Origin: Spirochaetaceae bacterium
GTDB taxonomy: Bacteria; Spirochaetota; Spirochaetia; Treponematales; Breznakiellaceae
Length of the DNA stretch: 14,605 bases
Reading direction: 5' to 3'
Assembly (NCBI GenBank): GCA_031279895.1
Contig: JAITHR010000003.1
Span: 1-14,605, forward strand
The position numbers and the translations under genes are program-made. Positions 7,131-13,372 of this stretch are shown piece by piece. The notes beneath the pieces are model-generated. The model had not been told where the DNA came from. It did no database searches and worked only from the letters and a program-made list of their open reading frames with translations. Within the stretch, counting starts at the first letter, position 1; each line of letters opens with the position of its first letter.

Positions 7131-7225
7131 ACAGCCTCCGGCAGTTTGGAAGCTGTGCGTTGTTGTGCGCGGTAAGCGGCGGCGCGTGGTTCGGAGCGCG
7201 GGGCATGACGCCGCTACCGGGGGGT

Positions 7226-7247
7226 CTGGGGGAACCGGTTCCCCCAG
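7226..7247. terminator. 22-bp perfect palindrome downstream of the HExxH gene, possible terminator
   Basis: CTGGGGGAACC followed directly by its reverse complement GGTTCCCCCAG. As RNA it would form a very stable GC-rich hairpin about 95 nt after the stop codon of the HExxH gene. No T-run follows on either strand, so intrinsic termination is uncertain; it could instead be a cruciform-forming site or part of the repeat system. Confidence 0.45.
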
Positions 7248-7344
7248 CCGCCGGAGGCAGCTGGTCTGTCGTTGCCCGCTTCGGGGCTGGGCGCGGGCCG
7301 GAGACGGCGGTAACTCATTTTGTAATCTACACTTACGAAGCCTT

Positions 7345-8025
7345 ATGCGCCGCGGGCCCGGCGTATACACCGGTATTTCCGTCACAGAAATTCGAATTTC
7401 CAGGGCAGAAATCCGGATTTCCGTCACAGAAATTCGAATTTCCAGGGCAGAAATCCGGATTTCCGTGACAGAAATTCGAATTTCCAGGGCAGAAATCCGG
7501 ATTTCCGTCACAGAAATTCGAATTTCCAGGGCAGAAATTCGGATTTCCGTCACAGAAATTCGAATTTCCAAGGCAGAAATCCGTATTTCCGTGACAGAAA
7601 TTCGGATTTCCGTCACAGAAATTCGAATTTCCAGGACGGAATTCCGTAATTCCAGGACGGAATTCCGGGGTTCCAGGACGGAATTCCGCCCCCCAAAAAC
7701 GGAATTCCCGCCCGCCGAAACAGGGAGCAGTGTGTCCAAAACGGAACCCCCTCCCGCCAAAGCGCGGTCTTGCACCCGCAACACGGAGAGTCCTCTCTCC
7801 AAGGCAAAGGTGCGCACCTCCGTGACGGAGGTGCGGAATTCCAAAGCGCGGAGTTTTGGCGGAAAAGCGGGGAGGCGTGGTGTGGTAAGCATACGGTCGC
7901 TGTTTGAGGCGTCCCGCTATGAAACCGCCGGAGGCTGCGCGAAGCGTAGCCGCGCCTTAGCAGGAAACAGTGAAGTAACCGGACAGGGTGTTGCACCATT
8001 CGGAAACAACAGGCGGCCATGCTGA
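7345..8025 (+). CDS. Possible heptad-repeat protein encoded by array D; weakly supported
   Basis: An in-frame ATG at 7345 lies after an AT-rich stretch (7315-7344) and only 30 nt before the array, giving a 226-residue product: MRRGPGVYTG, then heptads (I-S-V-T-E-I-R and I-S-R-A-E-I-R alternating), then degenerate heptads keeping a K-A/T-E core (RTEFRNS, KTEFPPA, KTEPPPA, KAKVRTS, VTEVRNS). The C-terminus, from about RYETAGGCAKRS, is translated from the dispersed repeat. There is no clear ribosome binding site (only GAAG). The opposite strand is also open across the array and encodes very similar heptads, so strand, and even coding status, cannot be settled from sequence alone. Confidence 0.25.
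   Translation: MRRGPGVYTGISVTEIRISRAEIRISVTEIRISRAEIRISVTEIRISRAEIRISVTEIRISRAEIRISVTEIRISKAEIRISVTEIRISVTEIRISRTEFRNSRTEFRGSRTEFRPPKTEFPPAETGSSVSKTEPPPAKARSCTRNTESPLSKAKVRTSVTEVRNSKARSFGGKAGRRGVVSIRSLFEASRYETAGGCAKRSRALAGNSEVTGQGVAPFGNNRRPC
7375..7878. repeat. 21-bp tandem palindromic array D (24 units)
   Basis: Twelve strict units (7375-7626) alternate between ATTTCCGTCACAGAAATTCG and ATTTCCAGGGCAGAAATCCG types (each plus one base). Across unit junctions they form 14-bp palindromes GAAATTCGAATTTC or GAAATCCGGATTTC separated by 7-nt spacers; nine of the twelve are perfect. Twelve further units (7627-7878) diverge but keep 21-bp spacing with no indel; the first of these carry ACGGAATTCCGT-type palindromes centred at a different place. 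The array lies between the HExxH gene and trpB; the stretch 7131-7374 before it holds no supported gene. Confidence 0.92.
7813..7835. repeat. 23-bp palindrome within the diverged part of array D
   Basis: CGCACCTCCGT, one central G, then ACGGAGGTGCG: perfect 11-bp arms. It covers one heptad (VTEVR) on the plus strand and encodes a similar heptad on the minus strand. Confidence 0.8.
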
Positions 8026-8070
8026 AGCAGCCGGAGGCTGGGCGGCCATGCTTAAACAGCCGGAGGCTGC
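7923..8070 (+). repeat. Dispersed hairpin repeat, copy 4 (long form)
   Basis: Motifs in order: CCGCCGGAGGCTGCGCGAAG, CGTAGCCGCGCC, AACAGTGAAGTAAC, GGTGTTGCACCA, GAAACAACAGGCGGCCATGC, then hairpins CAGCC-GGA-GGCTG at 8028-8040 and 8057-8069 separated by GGCGGCCATGCTTAAA. The reverse complement of 14440-14605 has the same motifs in the same order with scattered differences, so the two are long inverted copies. Copy 4 ends 7 bp before the -35 box of the trpB promoter. Confidence 0.85.
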
Positions 8071-8076
8071 GGGCGG

Positions 8077-8105
8077 TTGACCGGATAGGGGGGCGGGGGT
8101 ATAGT
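8077..8105 (+). promoter_or_regulatory. Sigma-70-type promoter of trpB2
   Basis: TTGACC at 8077-8082 and TATAGT at 8100-8105 are separated by exactly 17 nt. The spacer is very G-rich. Transcription should begin near 8112, giving a purine-rich leader of about 50 nt (GGAAAAAGAAGGAAAGAAA and on) with a ribosome binding site GAGAGGA near 8152-8158, 4 nt before the ATG. Both boxes are close to consensus, and the gene starts at the right distance. Confidence 0.7.
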
Positions 8106-8162
8106 AGAAAAAGTATATAAGGGAAAAAGAAGGAAAGAAATAAAGAAAAAAGAGAGGAAAAG

Positions 8163-9536
8163 ATGGCACATACCATTCCAACCCGTCTGTACGCGGCGGA
8201 AGACGCGATACCCCGTTTCTGGTACAACCTTCGGGCGGATATGACGGAAAAGCCGGACCCCATACTGCACCCCGGTACTCTGCGTCCCGCGTCTCCCGAA
8301 GACCTTGAGGGGGTATTCTGTAAAGAATCGGTGAAACAGGAGCTGGACGAGACCACGCGGCTCGTCGAAATCCCCGAAGGTTTGCGGGATTTCTACCGGG
8401 CCTACCGTCCCGCACCGCTTATTCGGGCGTATTTTCTGGAAAAGGCCCTGGACACGCCGGCTGAAATCTATTACAAGCACGAGGGAACCAATACGTCCGG
8501 TTCCCATAAGCTCAATTCCGCGGCGGCGCAGGCGTTTTACGCGAAAGAGGAGGGGCTTTCGGGCCTCACCACCGAAACCGGCGCGGGCCAGTGGGGGTCC
8601 GCCCTGGCTATGGCCTGCGCCTTTTTCGGCCTGCGCCTCACGGTGTACATGGTCAAGGTAAGCGCCGCACAAAAGCCCTACCGGAAAGCCCTCATGGAAA
8701 CCTACGGCGCCGAAGTGGTCCCCTCCCCGTCGGACACCACCGAAGCGGGGAAGCGCATCCTGTCCCAGGACCCGGACACGAGCGGTTCCCTGGGGTGCGC
8801 CATCTCGGAGGCCATAGAAAAAGCGGTGCGCGCCGAAGGGTGCCGCTACGTGCTGGGCAGCGTGCTTAACCACGTGCTTCTCCACCAGTCAATCATCGGC
8901 CAGGAGGTCAAAGCCGCGTTTGACCACTACGGTATCAGGCCGGACATTATTATCGGGTGCGCCGGCGGCGGCTCGAACCTGGGCGGCCTTATCGCGCCTT
9001 TCATGGGGGAGCGGCTGCGGGGCGTGTCGAAAACGCGCTTTATCGCGGTGGAGCCCGCCTCGTGTCCGTCCTTTACCCGCGGGATCTACGCCTACGATTT
9101 CGGGGATACCGCCAGAACCACGCCGCTTATCAAGATGTACACCCTGGGGAGCGGCTTCATCCCCTCGCCCAACCACGCGGGGGGGCTCCGGTATCACGGC
9201 ATGAACCCGACGCTCTCCAAACTGTACCGCGACGGGTTTCTTGAGGCCCGCGCCGAGACCCAGACCGACGTGTTTGACGCGGCGGTGCGGTTTGCCAAAA
9301 TCGAGGGTATCCTTCCGGCGCCGGAATCGTCCCACGCGATTAAGGCGGCCATTGACGAGGCTTTGGAATGTAAACGGACCGGGGAGAAGAAGACCATTCT
9401 CTTCGGCCTTACCGGAACGGGGTACTTTGACATGACCGCTTACACGGCCTATAACGCCGGGACCATGACCGATTATATTCCCACTGACGAGGACCTCGCG
9501 AAAGGGTTTTCCTCCCTGCCGCAGACGGCGCGGTAA
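8163..9536 (+). CDS. trpB: Tryptophan synthase beta-like enzyme, TrpB2 type
   Basis: A 457-residue PLP enzyme, longer than standard TrpB (about 400) and typical of the TrpB2 branch. It joins indole and L-serine to tryptophan in the cytoplasm. The PLP lysine is K116 in TSGSHKLNSA; ETGAGQWGSALA (138-149) carries the catalytic Glu region; GCAGGGSN (265-272) is the phosphate-binding loop; GLTGTGYFDM lies near the C-terminus. The N-terminal IPRFWYNLRADM and the HPGTLRP stretch are TrpB2 features. There is no trpA next to it, as is usual for TrpB2, so it may salvage indole or act on serine-like substrates; which cannot be told from the sequence. It has its own promoter at 8077-8105 and is convergent with the ABC importer operon, ending 72 bp from yjfF. 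Confidence 0.95.
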   Translation: MAHTIPTRLYAAEDAIPRFWYNLRADMTEKPDPILHPGTLRPASPEDLEGVFCKESVKQELDETTRLVEIPEGLRDFYRAYRPAPLIRAYFLEKALDTPAEIYYKHEGTNTSGSHKLNSAAAQAFYAKEEGLSGLTTETGAGQWGSALAMACAFFGLRLTVYMVKVSAAQKPYRKALMETYGAEVVPSPSDTTEAGKRILSQDPDTSGSLGCAISEAIEKAVRAEGCRYVLGSVLNHVLLHQSIIGQEVKAAFDHYGIRPDIIIGCAGGGSNLGGLIAPFMGERLRGVSKTRFIAVEPASCPSFTRGIYAYDFGDTARTTPLIKMYTLGSGFIPSPNHAGGLRYHGMNPTLSKLYRDGFLEARAETQTDVFDAAVRFAKIEGILPAPESSHAIKAAIDEALECKRTGEKKTILFGLTGTGYFDMTAYTAYNAGTMTDYIPTDEDLAKGFSSLPQTAR

Positions 9537-9547
9537 GGTTTTTGCGC

Positions 9548-9598
9548 GGGGGGTTCCTCTATAATAAGACCGACGTCTTCTAGAGAGAGAAAACCCCC
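9548..9598. terminator. Possible bidirectional terminator between trpB and yjfF
   Basis: A nested inverted repeat in the 72-bp convergent gap: GGGGGTT pairs with AAACCCCC on the outside, CTCTA (9557-9561) with TAGAG (9581-9585), and AAGAC (9566-9570) with GTCTT (9575-9579) around a CGAC loop, with bulges between the stems. It is placed where both transcripts must stop, but no clear T-run follows. Confidence 0.45.
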
Positions 9599-9608
9599 GG
9601 CGCCGCGC

Positions 9609-10586
9609 CTAGCGGCTTCGCGCGCCGACCGCCACGATGAAGCGCTGGAGCGCGATGAACACGAGAAGGAGCAGGCCCACGGTGATTTTGGTCCACCACG
9701 AGTTAATCGTGCCGTCAAACATGATGAGGGACTGGATGATGCCCAGGGTGAGGACCCCGAAGATAGAGCCGAACACGTAGCCCGTGCCGCCGGAGAGGAG
9801 GGTGCCGCCGATGACCACCGCGGCGATGACGTCCATCTCCATCCCTTGGCAGTGAAGTCCGTAGCCGGAAAGCATATAGAGGCTGAACACCGCGCCGGAG
9901 ACTGCCGAACAAAACCCGTTAAGCGTATAGATAAGCACTTTGGTTTTCTTTATGGGGATGCCCATAAGGAGCGCGGAGGTTTCGCTGCCCCCGAGGGCGT
10001 AGATGTTCCTTCCGAACCTGGTATGGAGCGAGATGTAGATGCCCGCCAGCATCACAAGAAGCGCGATAATCACGTTGCAGGAGATAAAGCCCGCGTCGGA
10101 GAACCGGAGCTTCCAGAGCGCCAGGGCGCGGAGAGTCTCGTTTCGTATGGAAACGGACTGGACGCTGATGAGATAGCAGGCGCCTCTTGCGAAGAACATA
10201 CCGGCCAGGGTAGCGATAAACGGCGGCACGTTCCAGTACGCGATGATAAGCCCCATACAGAGTCCGATGAGGCTTCCGGCGGTAAGGGCGACAAGCGCGG
10301 CCAGCGCCGGATGGACGCCGGAGAACTCGGTGAGGGACGAGATTATCATGGTGCTGAAAGCCAGCACCGATCCCACCGAGAGGTCGATGCCGCCTGAGAG
10401 GATAACGAGGCTCATGCCGGTAGCGGAGACCAGGAGAAAGGCGTTGTCGACAAAGAGGTTGAGGAAGGTCTGGAGGGAGAAAAAGCCCCGGTACAAAAGG
10501 GATCCGATGATAAAGGCGGCGAAGAAAAGGAGTGTGGACGCGATAACCGAGAGGTACTTTGAGGTAATGCCGGAGAACGGTTTCAT
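9609..10586 (-). CDS. yjfF: Sugar ABC transporter permease, YjfF-like (galactofuranose importer)
   Basis: A 325-residue inner-membrane permease of the BPD_transp_2 (ribose/galactose) family; E. coli YjfF has about 330 residues. SGGIDLSVGS (64-73) is the family signature; further YjfF-like stretches are DNAFLLVSATGMS, LAGMFFARGACYL, LMGIPIKKT, AAVVIGGTLLSGGTG and FDGTINSWWTKITVGLLL. It should form the membrane channel together with YtfT. The ATG overlaps the TGA of ytfT by 4 nt (ATGA) and is preceded by GAGGGGG, so the two are translationally coupled. It is the last gene of the operon. The assignment rests on strong sequence resemblance plus identical gene order; the sugar specificity is inferred from that resemblance. 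Confidence 0.93.
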   Translation of the reverse strand: MKPFSGITSKYLSVIASTLLFFAAFIIGSLLYRGFFSLQTFLNLFVDNAFLLVSATGMSLVILSGGIDLSVGSVLAFSTMIISSLTEFSGVHPALAALVALTAGSLIGLCMGLIIAYWNVPPFIATLAGMFFARGACYLISVQSVSIRNETLRALALWKLRFSDAGFISCNVIIALLVMLAGIYISLHTRFGRNIYALGGSETSALLMGIPIKKTKVLIYTLNGFCSAVSGAVFSLYMLSGYGLHCQGMEMDVIAAVVIGGTLLSGGTGYVFGSIFGVLTLGIIQSLIMFDGTINSWWTKITVGLLLLVFIALQRFIVAVGARSR

Positions 10587-11644
10587 GCGGCGCCCCCTCT
10601 TTGTATTTTTACGGCGGCCACGGCGCCGAAGAAACGCTCCGCCGCGCTTGACTGGATGAAACAGACCAGTACCACCACCAGGGCTTTCACCACCAGGGAG
10701 ACTTCCGGCGGCACGCCGAAGGCGTAGATCGTGGTGGTTAGGGTCTGGATGAGGAGGGCCCCGACAAGGCTTCCCGACAGGCTGAACTTCCCGCCCGCCA
10801 TGTTGGTTCCCCCGATGACCGCCGCGAGGATGGCGTCCAGCTCGGTGTTAAGCCCCGCGTTATTCGCGTCCGCGGACTTGACGTTGGAGCAGATGATAAG
10901 GCCCGCGGCGCCCGCGCAGAAGCCGCAGAACATAAAGCTGAAGAGCTTCACCGCTTTCTCGTTTATCCCCGCGTACCAGCTCGCCGCGGCGTTCCCGCCT
11001 ACCGAGGCGATAAAGAGGCCCAGGGCGGTTTTCCTGGTAAGGAACCGGGCCATGACAAACACGAAAAGCACGATGAATATGGCAAAGGGCAGCCCCATGA
11101 ACCAGCCGCCGCCTATGAAGAAAAAGGGGCGGTAATAAATCGTGATAATCTGTCCGTCGGTGATGAGCTGCGCGATGCCCCGTCCCGCGACCATTAAGAC
11201 GAGGGTCGCCACGATAGGCTGGATGTTCCCGTAGGCCACGAGCGCGCCGTTCCAAAGCCCCAGGGCCGCGGCAAGGAGCAGGGCGCCCGCAACGGCCAGG
11301 GGCATGGGGGTATTGGAGACGTAGTGCTGCGCCCCGTCGATAATCACCAGTTCCCCGCCGATGAGACGGGAGACCAGGGCCGCGGTAATGGCAATAACCG
11401 CGCCCACCGAAAGGTCGGTTCCGCCGGTAGCGGCTATCACCAGGGTCATGCCCATAGAAAGGAGCATAACCGGAGCGCCGCGGTTAAGAATGTCGATGAC
11501 GGTGCCGAACAGGTGTCCGTCTTTTACGGTGATCGCGAAGAAGTTTTTGGTAAAAAACAGGTTGAACGCGAGGAGGAGCGCCAGCACGATAAGGGCGCCG
11601 AACACCTTTGTTTTCATCATGCCGCGAATCTTTTCCGTCATCAT
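10583..11644 (-). CDS. ytfT: Sugar ABC transporter permease, YtfT-like (galactofuranose importer)
   Basis: A 353-residue membrane permease (E. coli YtfT about 340) with multiple hydrophobic helices, same superfamily as YjfF. Diagnostic stretches are HLFGTVIDILNRGAPVMLLS, MTLVIAATGGTDLSVGAV (the usual GGIDLSVG has Thr at residue 76 here), IQPIVATLVLMVAGRGIAQL, DGQIITI, ADANNAGLNTELDAILAAVI and PPEVSLVVKALVV. The start ATG at 11644 touches the TAG of ytfR directly (TAGATG), and GAGGGAGAGGG lies just upstream, so ribosomes can pass from one gene to the next. A second ATG follows immediately at 11641, so the start may be one codon later. It pairs with YjfF to form the two-permease channel. Confidence 0.93.
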   Translation of the reverse strand: MMTEKIRGMMKTKVFGALIVLALLLAFNLFFTKNFFAITVKDGHLFGTVIDILNRGAPVMLLSMGMTLVIAATGGTDLSVGAVIAITAALVSRLIGGELVIIDGAQHYVSNTPMPLAVAGALLLAAALGLWNGALVAYGNIQPIVATLVLMVAGRGIAQLITDGQIITIYYRPFFFIGGGWFMGLPFAIFIVLFVFVMARFLTRKTALGLFIASVGGNAAASWYAGINEKAVKLFSFMFCGFCAGAAGLIICSNVKSADANNAGLNTELDAILAAVIGGTNMAGGKFSLSGSLVGALLIQTLTTTIYAFGVPPEVSLVVKALVVVLVCFIQSSAAERFFGAVAAVKIQRGGAA

Positions 11645-13315
11645 CTATCCCTCTCCCTCTCCCTCGGATTCGGCTATGGCTTTCAGGATTTTCTCCGCGT
11701 CAAGGTCCGCGCCGTCTATCTCCGCTATTTTCCGCCGGTCCCGCATAACCGCCACGCGGTCGGAACACCGGACAACCTCTTCCATCTCGGAGGAAATAAA
11801 CACGAGAGACATCCCCTCGTCGCAGAGCCGCATCGCAAGGTTCATAATCTCCGCCTTGGCAAGCACGTCAATCCCCCGGGTCGGCTCGTCAAGAATGAGA
11901 AGCTCCGGCGCCGTAACGAGCCATCTGGCGAGGATAACCTTCTGCTGGTTCCCGCCGGACAGGTTTCCCACCGGAACGTCCTGGTGCGGCGCCGCCACGC
12001 CCAGGAGTTTTATGTACTCCTCCGCCAGTTCCCGCTGTTTTTTAAGGGGTATGTACCGGAAGATGCCCTGTTTCCCCTGGAGCGCCAGCACGATGTTTTC
12101 CCGTATGGAAAGGTCGAAGACAATCCCGTTTTTCTTCCGGTCCTCCGGGCAGAAAGCGATAAACCGGCTAATCGCGTCTTTGGGCTTCCTGAACCGCTGT
12201 TTCCGGTTTTTTACCCGTATCTCCCCGGAGTCCGGTTCGTCAATCCCGAAGAGCAGGTTGACCGACTCGGTTCTCCCGGACCCTAAAAGGCCGGCAAATC
12301 CCAGTATCTCCCCTTTGCGGATAATCAGATTAAAGGGGCTGACCGCGCGTTTCTTTCCAAGGTTTTTCGCTTCGATAAAGACGTCGTGCGGGTCCCCGGC
12401 GTTTGTCCCGCGGTCCCGCGCGCGGTCCCGTTTCTCAAGGCGGGAGAGATCCTTGCCCACCATCTTGGAAATAAGTTCGTAGCGCGGGAGGTCCTTAAGC
12501 GGGTACGCTCCTATGCGCTTCCCGTTCCGCAGAACCGTTACGCAGTCGCAGAGCTCGTAAATCTGGTCAAGGAAATGGGAGATAAAGATAACCGAAAGAC
12601 CCTCGTCCCGCAGTTTGCGGATCGTGGCGAAGAGCCGGTCAACTTCCGGTCGGTCAAGGCTTGAGGTCGGCTCGTCGAGGATGAGAATTTTGGAATCCAT
12701 ATCCACGGCCCGCGCTATGGCGATCATCTGTTTTACGGCCACCGGGTAGGAACCCAGGAGGCGGCTTACGTCAATACTGATGTTGAGCCGGCCCAGCGCC
12801 TCTTCGGAGGCGCGCCGTATATGTTTCCAGTCGATCTTTCCAAAGCGCGTCTTCTGGCGCCCGGCGTGGATGTTCTCCGCCACGGTCAGATTGTCGCACA
12901 GATTGATTTCCTGATACACCGAATTGACCCCTCTGCGCCGCGCCTCAAGGGGGTTGGCCGGATCAAAGGGAAGCCCGTGAAGGAGCATGGACCCGCCGCT
13001 TTTTTTATCTTTTTTATAGACGCCGGTAAGCACTTTTATAAGGGTTGATTTGCCCGCGCCGTTTTCTCCCATAAGGGAATGGATCTCCTGGCGGCGCAGG
13101 GTAAAATCAACGCGGTCCAAGGCGTGAACCCCCGGAAACGTGATGTCTATGCCGGTCATCGTAAGGATTTCTTCGCCCGCTCCCCTGTCCGCCATGCCGC
13201 CCCTGTCAGCCATAGTGCCGCCCCTGTCCGTCATGCCGCCCCTGTCAGCCATAGTGCCGCCCCTGTCCGCCATGCCGCTCCCCCTGTCAGCCATGCTGCC
13301 GCCCCTGTCCGTCAT
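11645..13315 (-). CDS. ytfR: Sugar ABC transporter ATP-binding protein, YtfR-like, with a repeated N-terminal extension
   Basis: A fused double ATPase of 556 residues that powers the importer at the inner face of the membrane. The first domain has Walker A GENGAGKST (83-91), Q-loop VYQEINL, a degenerate signature YPVAVKQM and Walker B LILDEPTSSLD. The second has the degenerate P-loop GLLGSGRTES, an intact signature LSGGNQQ (452-458) and LLILDEPTRGID, the usual pattern of this family. The start is uncertain. ATG 13315 has AGGGG 5 nt upstream; GTG 13321 is 6 bases earlier; in-frame ATGs at 13294, 13273, 13252, 13234, 13213 and 13195 follow, each with AGGGG nearby. The family domain begins only at about EEILTMTGI, so the MADRGG-type repeats are an added N-terminus. 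The C-terminus is a Gly/Glu tail (ESEGEGEG). Confidence 0.93.
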   Translation of the reverse strand: MTDRGGSMADRGSGMADRGGTMADRGGMTDRGGTMADRGGMADRGAGEEILTMTGIDITFPGVHALDRVDFTLRRQEIHSLMGENGAGKSTLIKVLTGVYKKDKKSGGSMLLHGLPFDPANPLEARRRGVNSVYQEINLCDNLTVAENIHAGRQKTRFGKIDWKHIRRASEEALGRLNISIDVSRLLGSYPVAVKQMIAIARAVDMDSKILILDEPTSSLDRPEVDRLFATIRKLRDEGLSVIFISHFLDQIYELCDCVTVLRNGKRIGAYPLKDLPRYELISKMVGKDLSRLEKRDRARDRGTNAGDPHDVFIEAKNLGKKRAVSPFNLIIRKGEILGFAGLLGSGRTESVNLLFGIDEPDSGEIRVKNRKQRFRKPKDAISRFIAFCPEDRKKNGIVFDLSIRENIVLALQGKQGIFRYIPLKKQRELAEEYIKLLGVAAPHQDVPVGNLSGGNQQKVILARWLVTAPELLILDEPTRGIDVLAKAEIMNLAMRLCDEGMSLVFISSEMEEVVRCSDRVAVMRDRRKIAEIDGADLDAEKILKAIAESEGEGEG

Positions 13316-13321
13316 GTTCAC
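13181..13321 (-). repeat. Coding tandem repeat at the N-terminus of ytfR (units of 18 and 21 bp)
   Basis: On the minus strand, units of the form ATGGCTGACAGGGGCGGC, with or without an extra ACT codon, are repeated seven times and translate to MADRGG or MADRGGT (variants MTDRGG, MADRGSG). Every unit contains AGGGG 4-7 nt before the next ATG, so each could act as a translation start. The copy number is likely to vary between strains. Confidence 0.9.
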
Positions 13322-13337
13322 CCCTGTAGCCGCGAAG

Positions 13338-13354
13338 CGCCGCGCCCCGCGGCG
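13338..13354 (-). other. Intercistronic hairpin between ytfQ and ytfR
   Basis: On the minus strand CGCCGCG-GGG-CGCGGCG forms a perfect 7-bp all-GC stem with a 3-nt loop, 18 nt after the ytfQ stop and before the ytfR start. Hairpins at this place in binding-protein operons are known to protect the upstream mRNA or cut read-through, giving more binding protein than ATPase; that role is inferred here. No T-run follows. Confidence 0.6.
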
Positions 13355-13372
13355 GAGTTTGTCCGGTCGTTT

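Noticed and set aside
7375..7626. CRISPR array
   Set aside because: Units are contiguous 21-mers with near-constant 7-nt spacers of only two or three sequences; there are no unique spacers and no cas genes.
6897..7892. 331-codon open frame on the minus strand through array D
   Set aside because: The heptads are interesting and are discussed as a finding, but the frame continues antisense deep into the HExxH gene and lacks a ribosome binding site, so I do not list it as a gene.
9846..12482. Long plus-strand open frames opposite the permease and ATPase genes
   Set aside because: They show no family features, and the opposite strand encodes clear ABC transporter proteins throughout.
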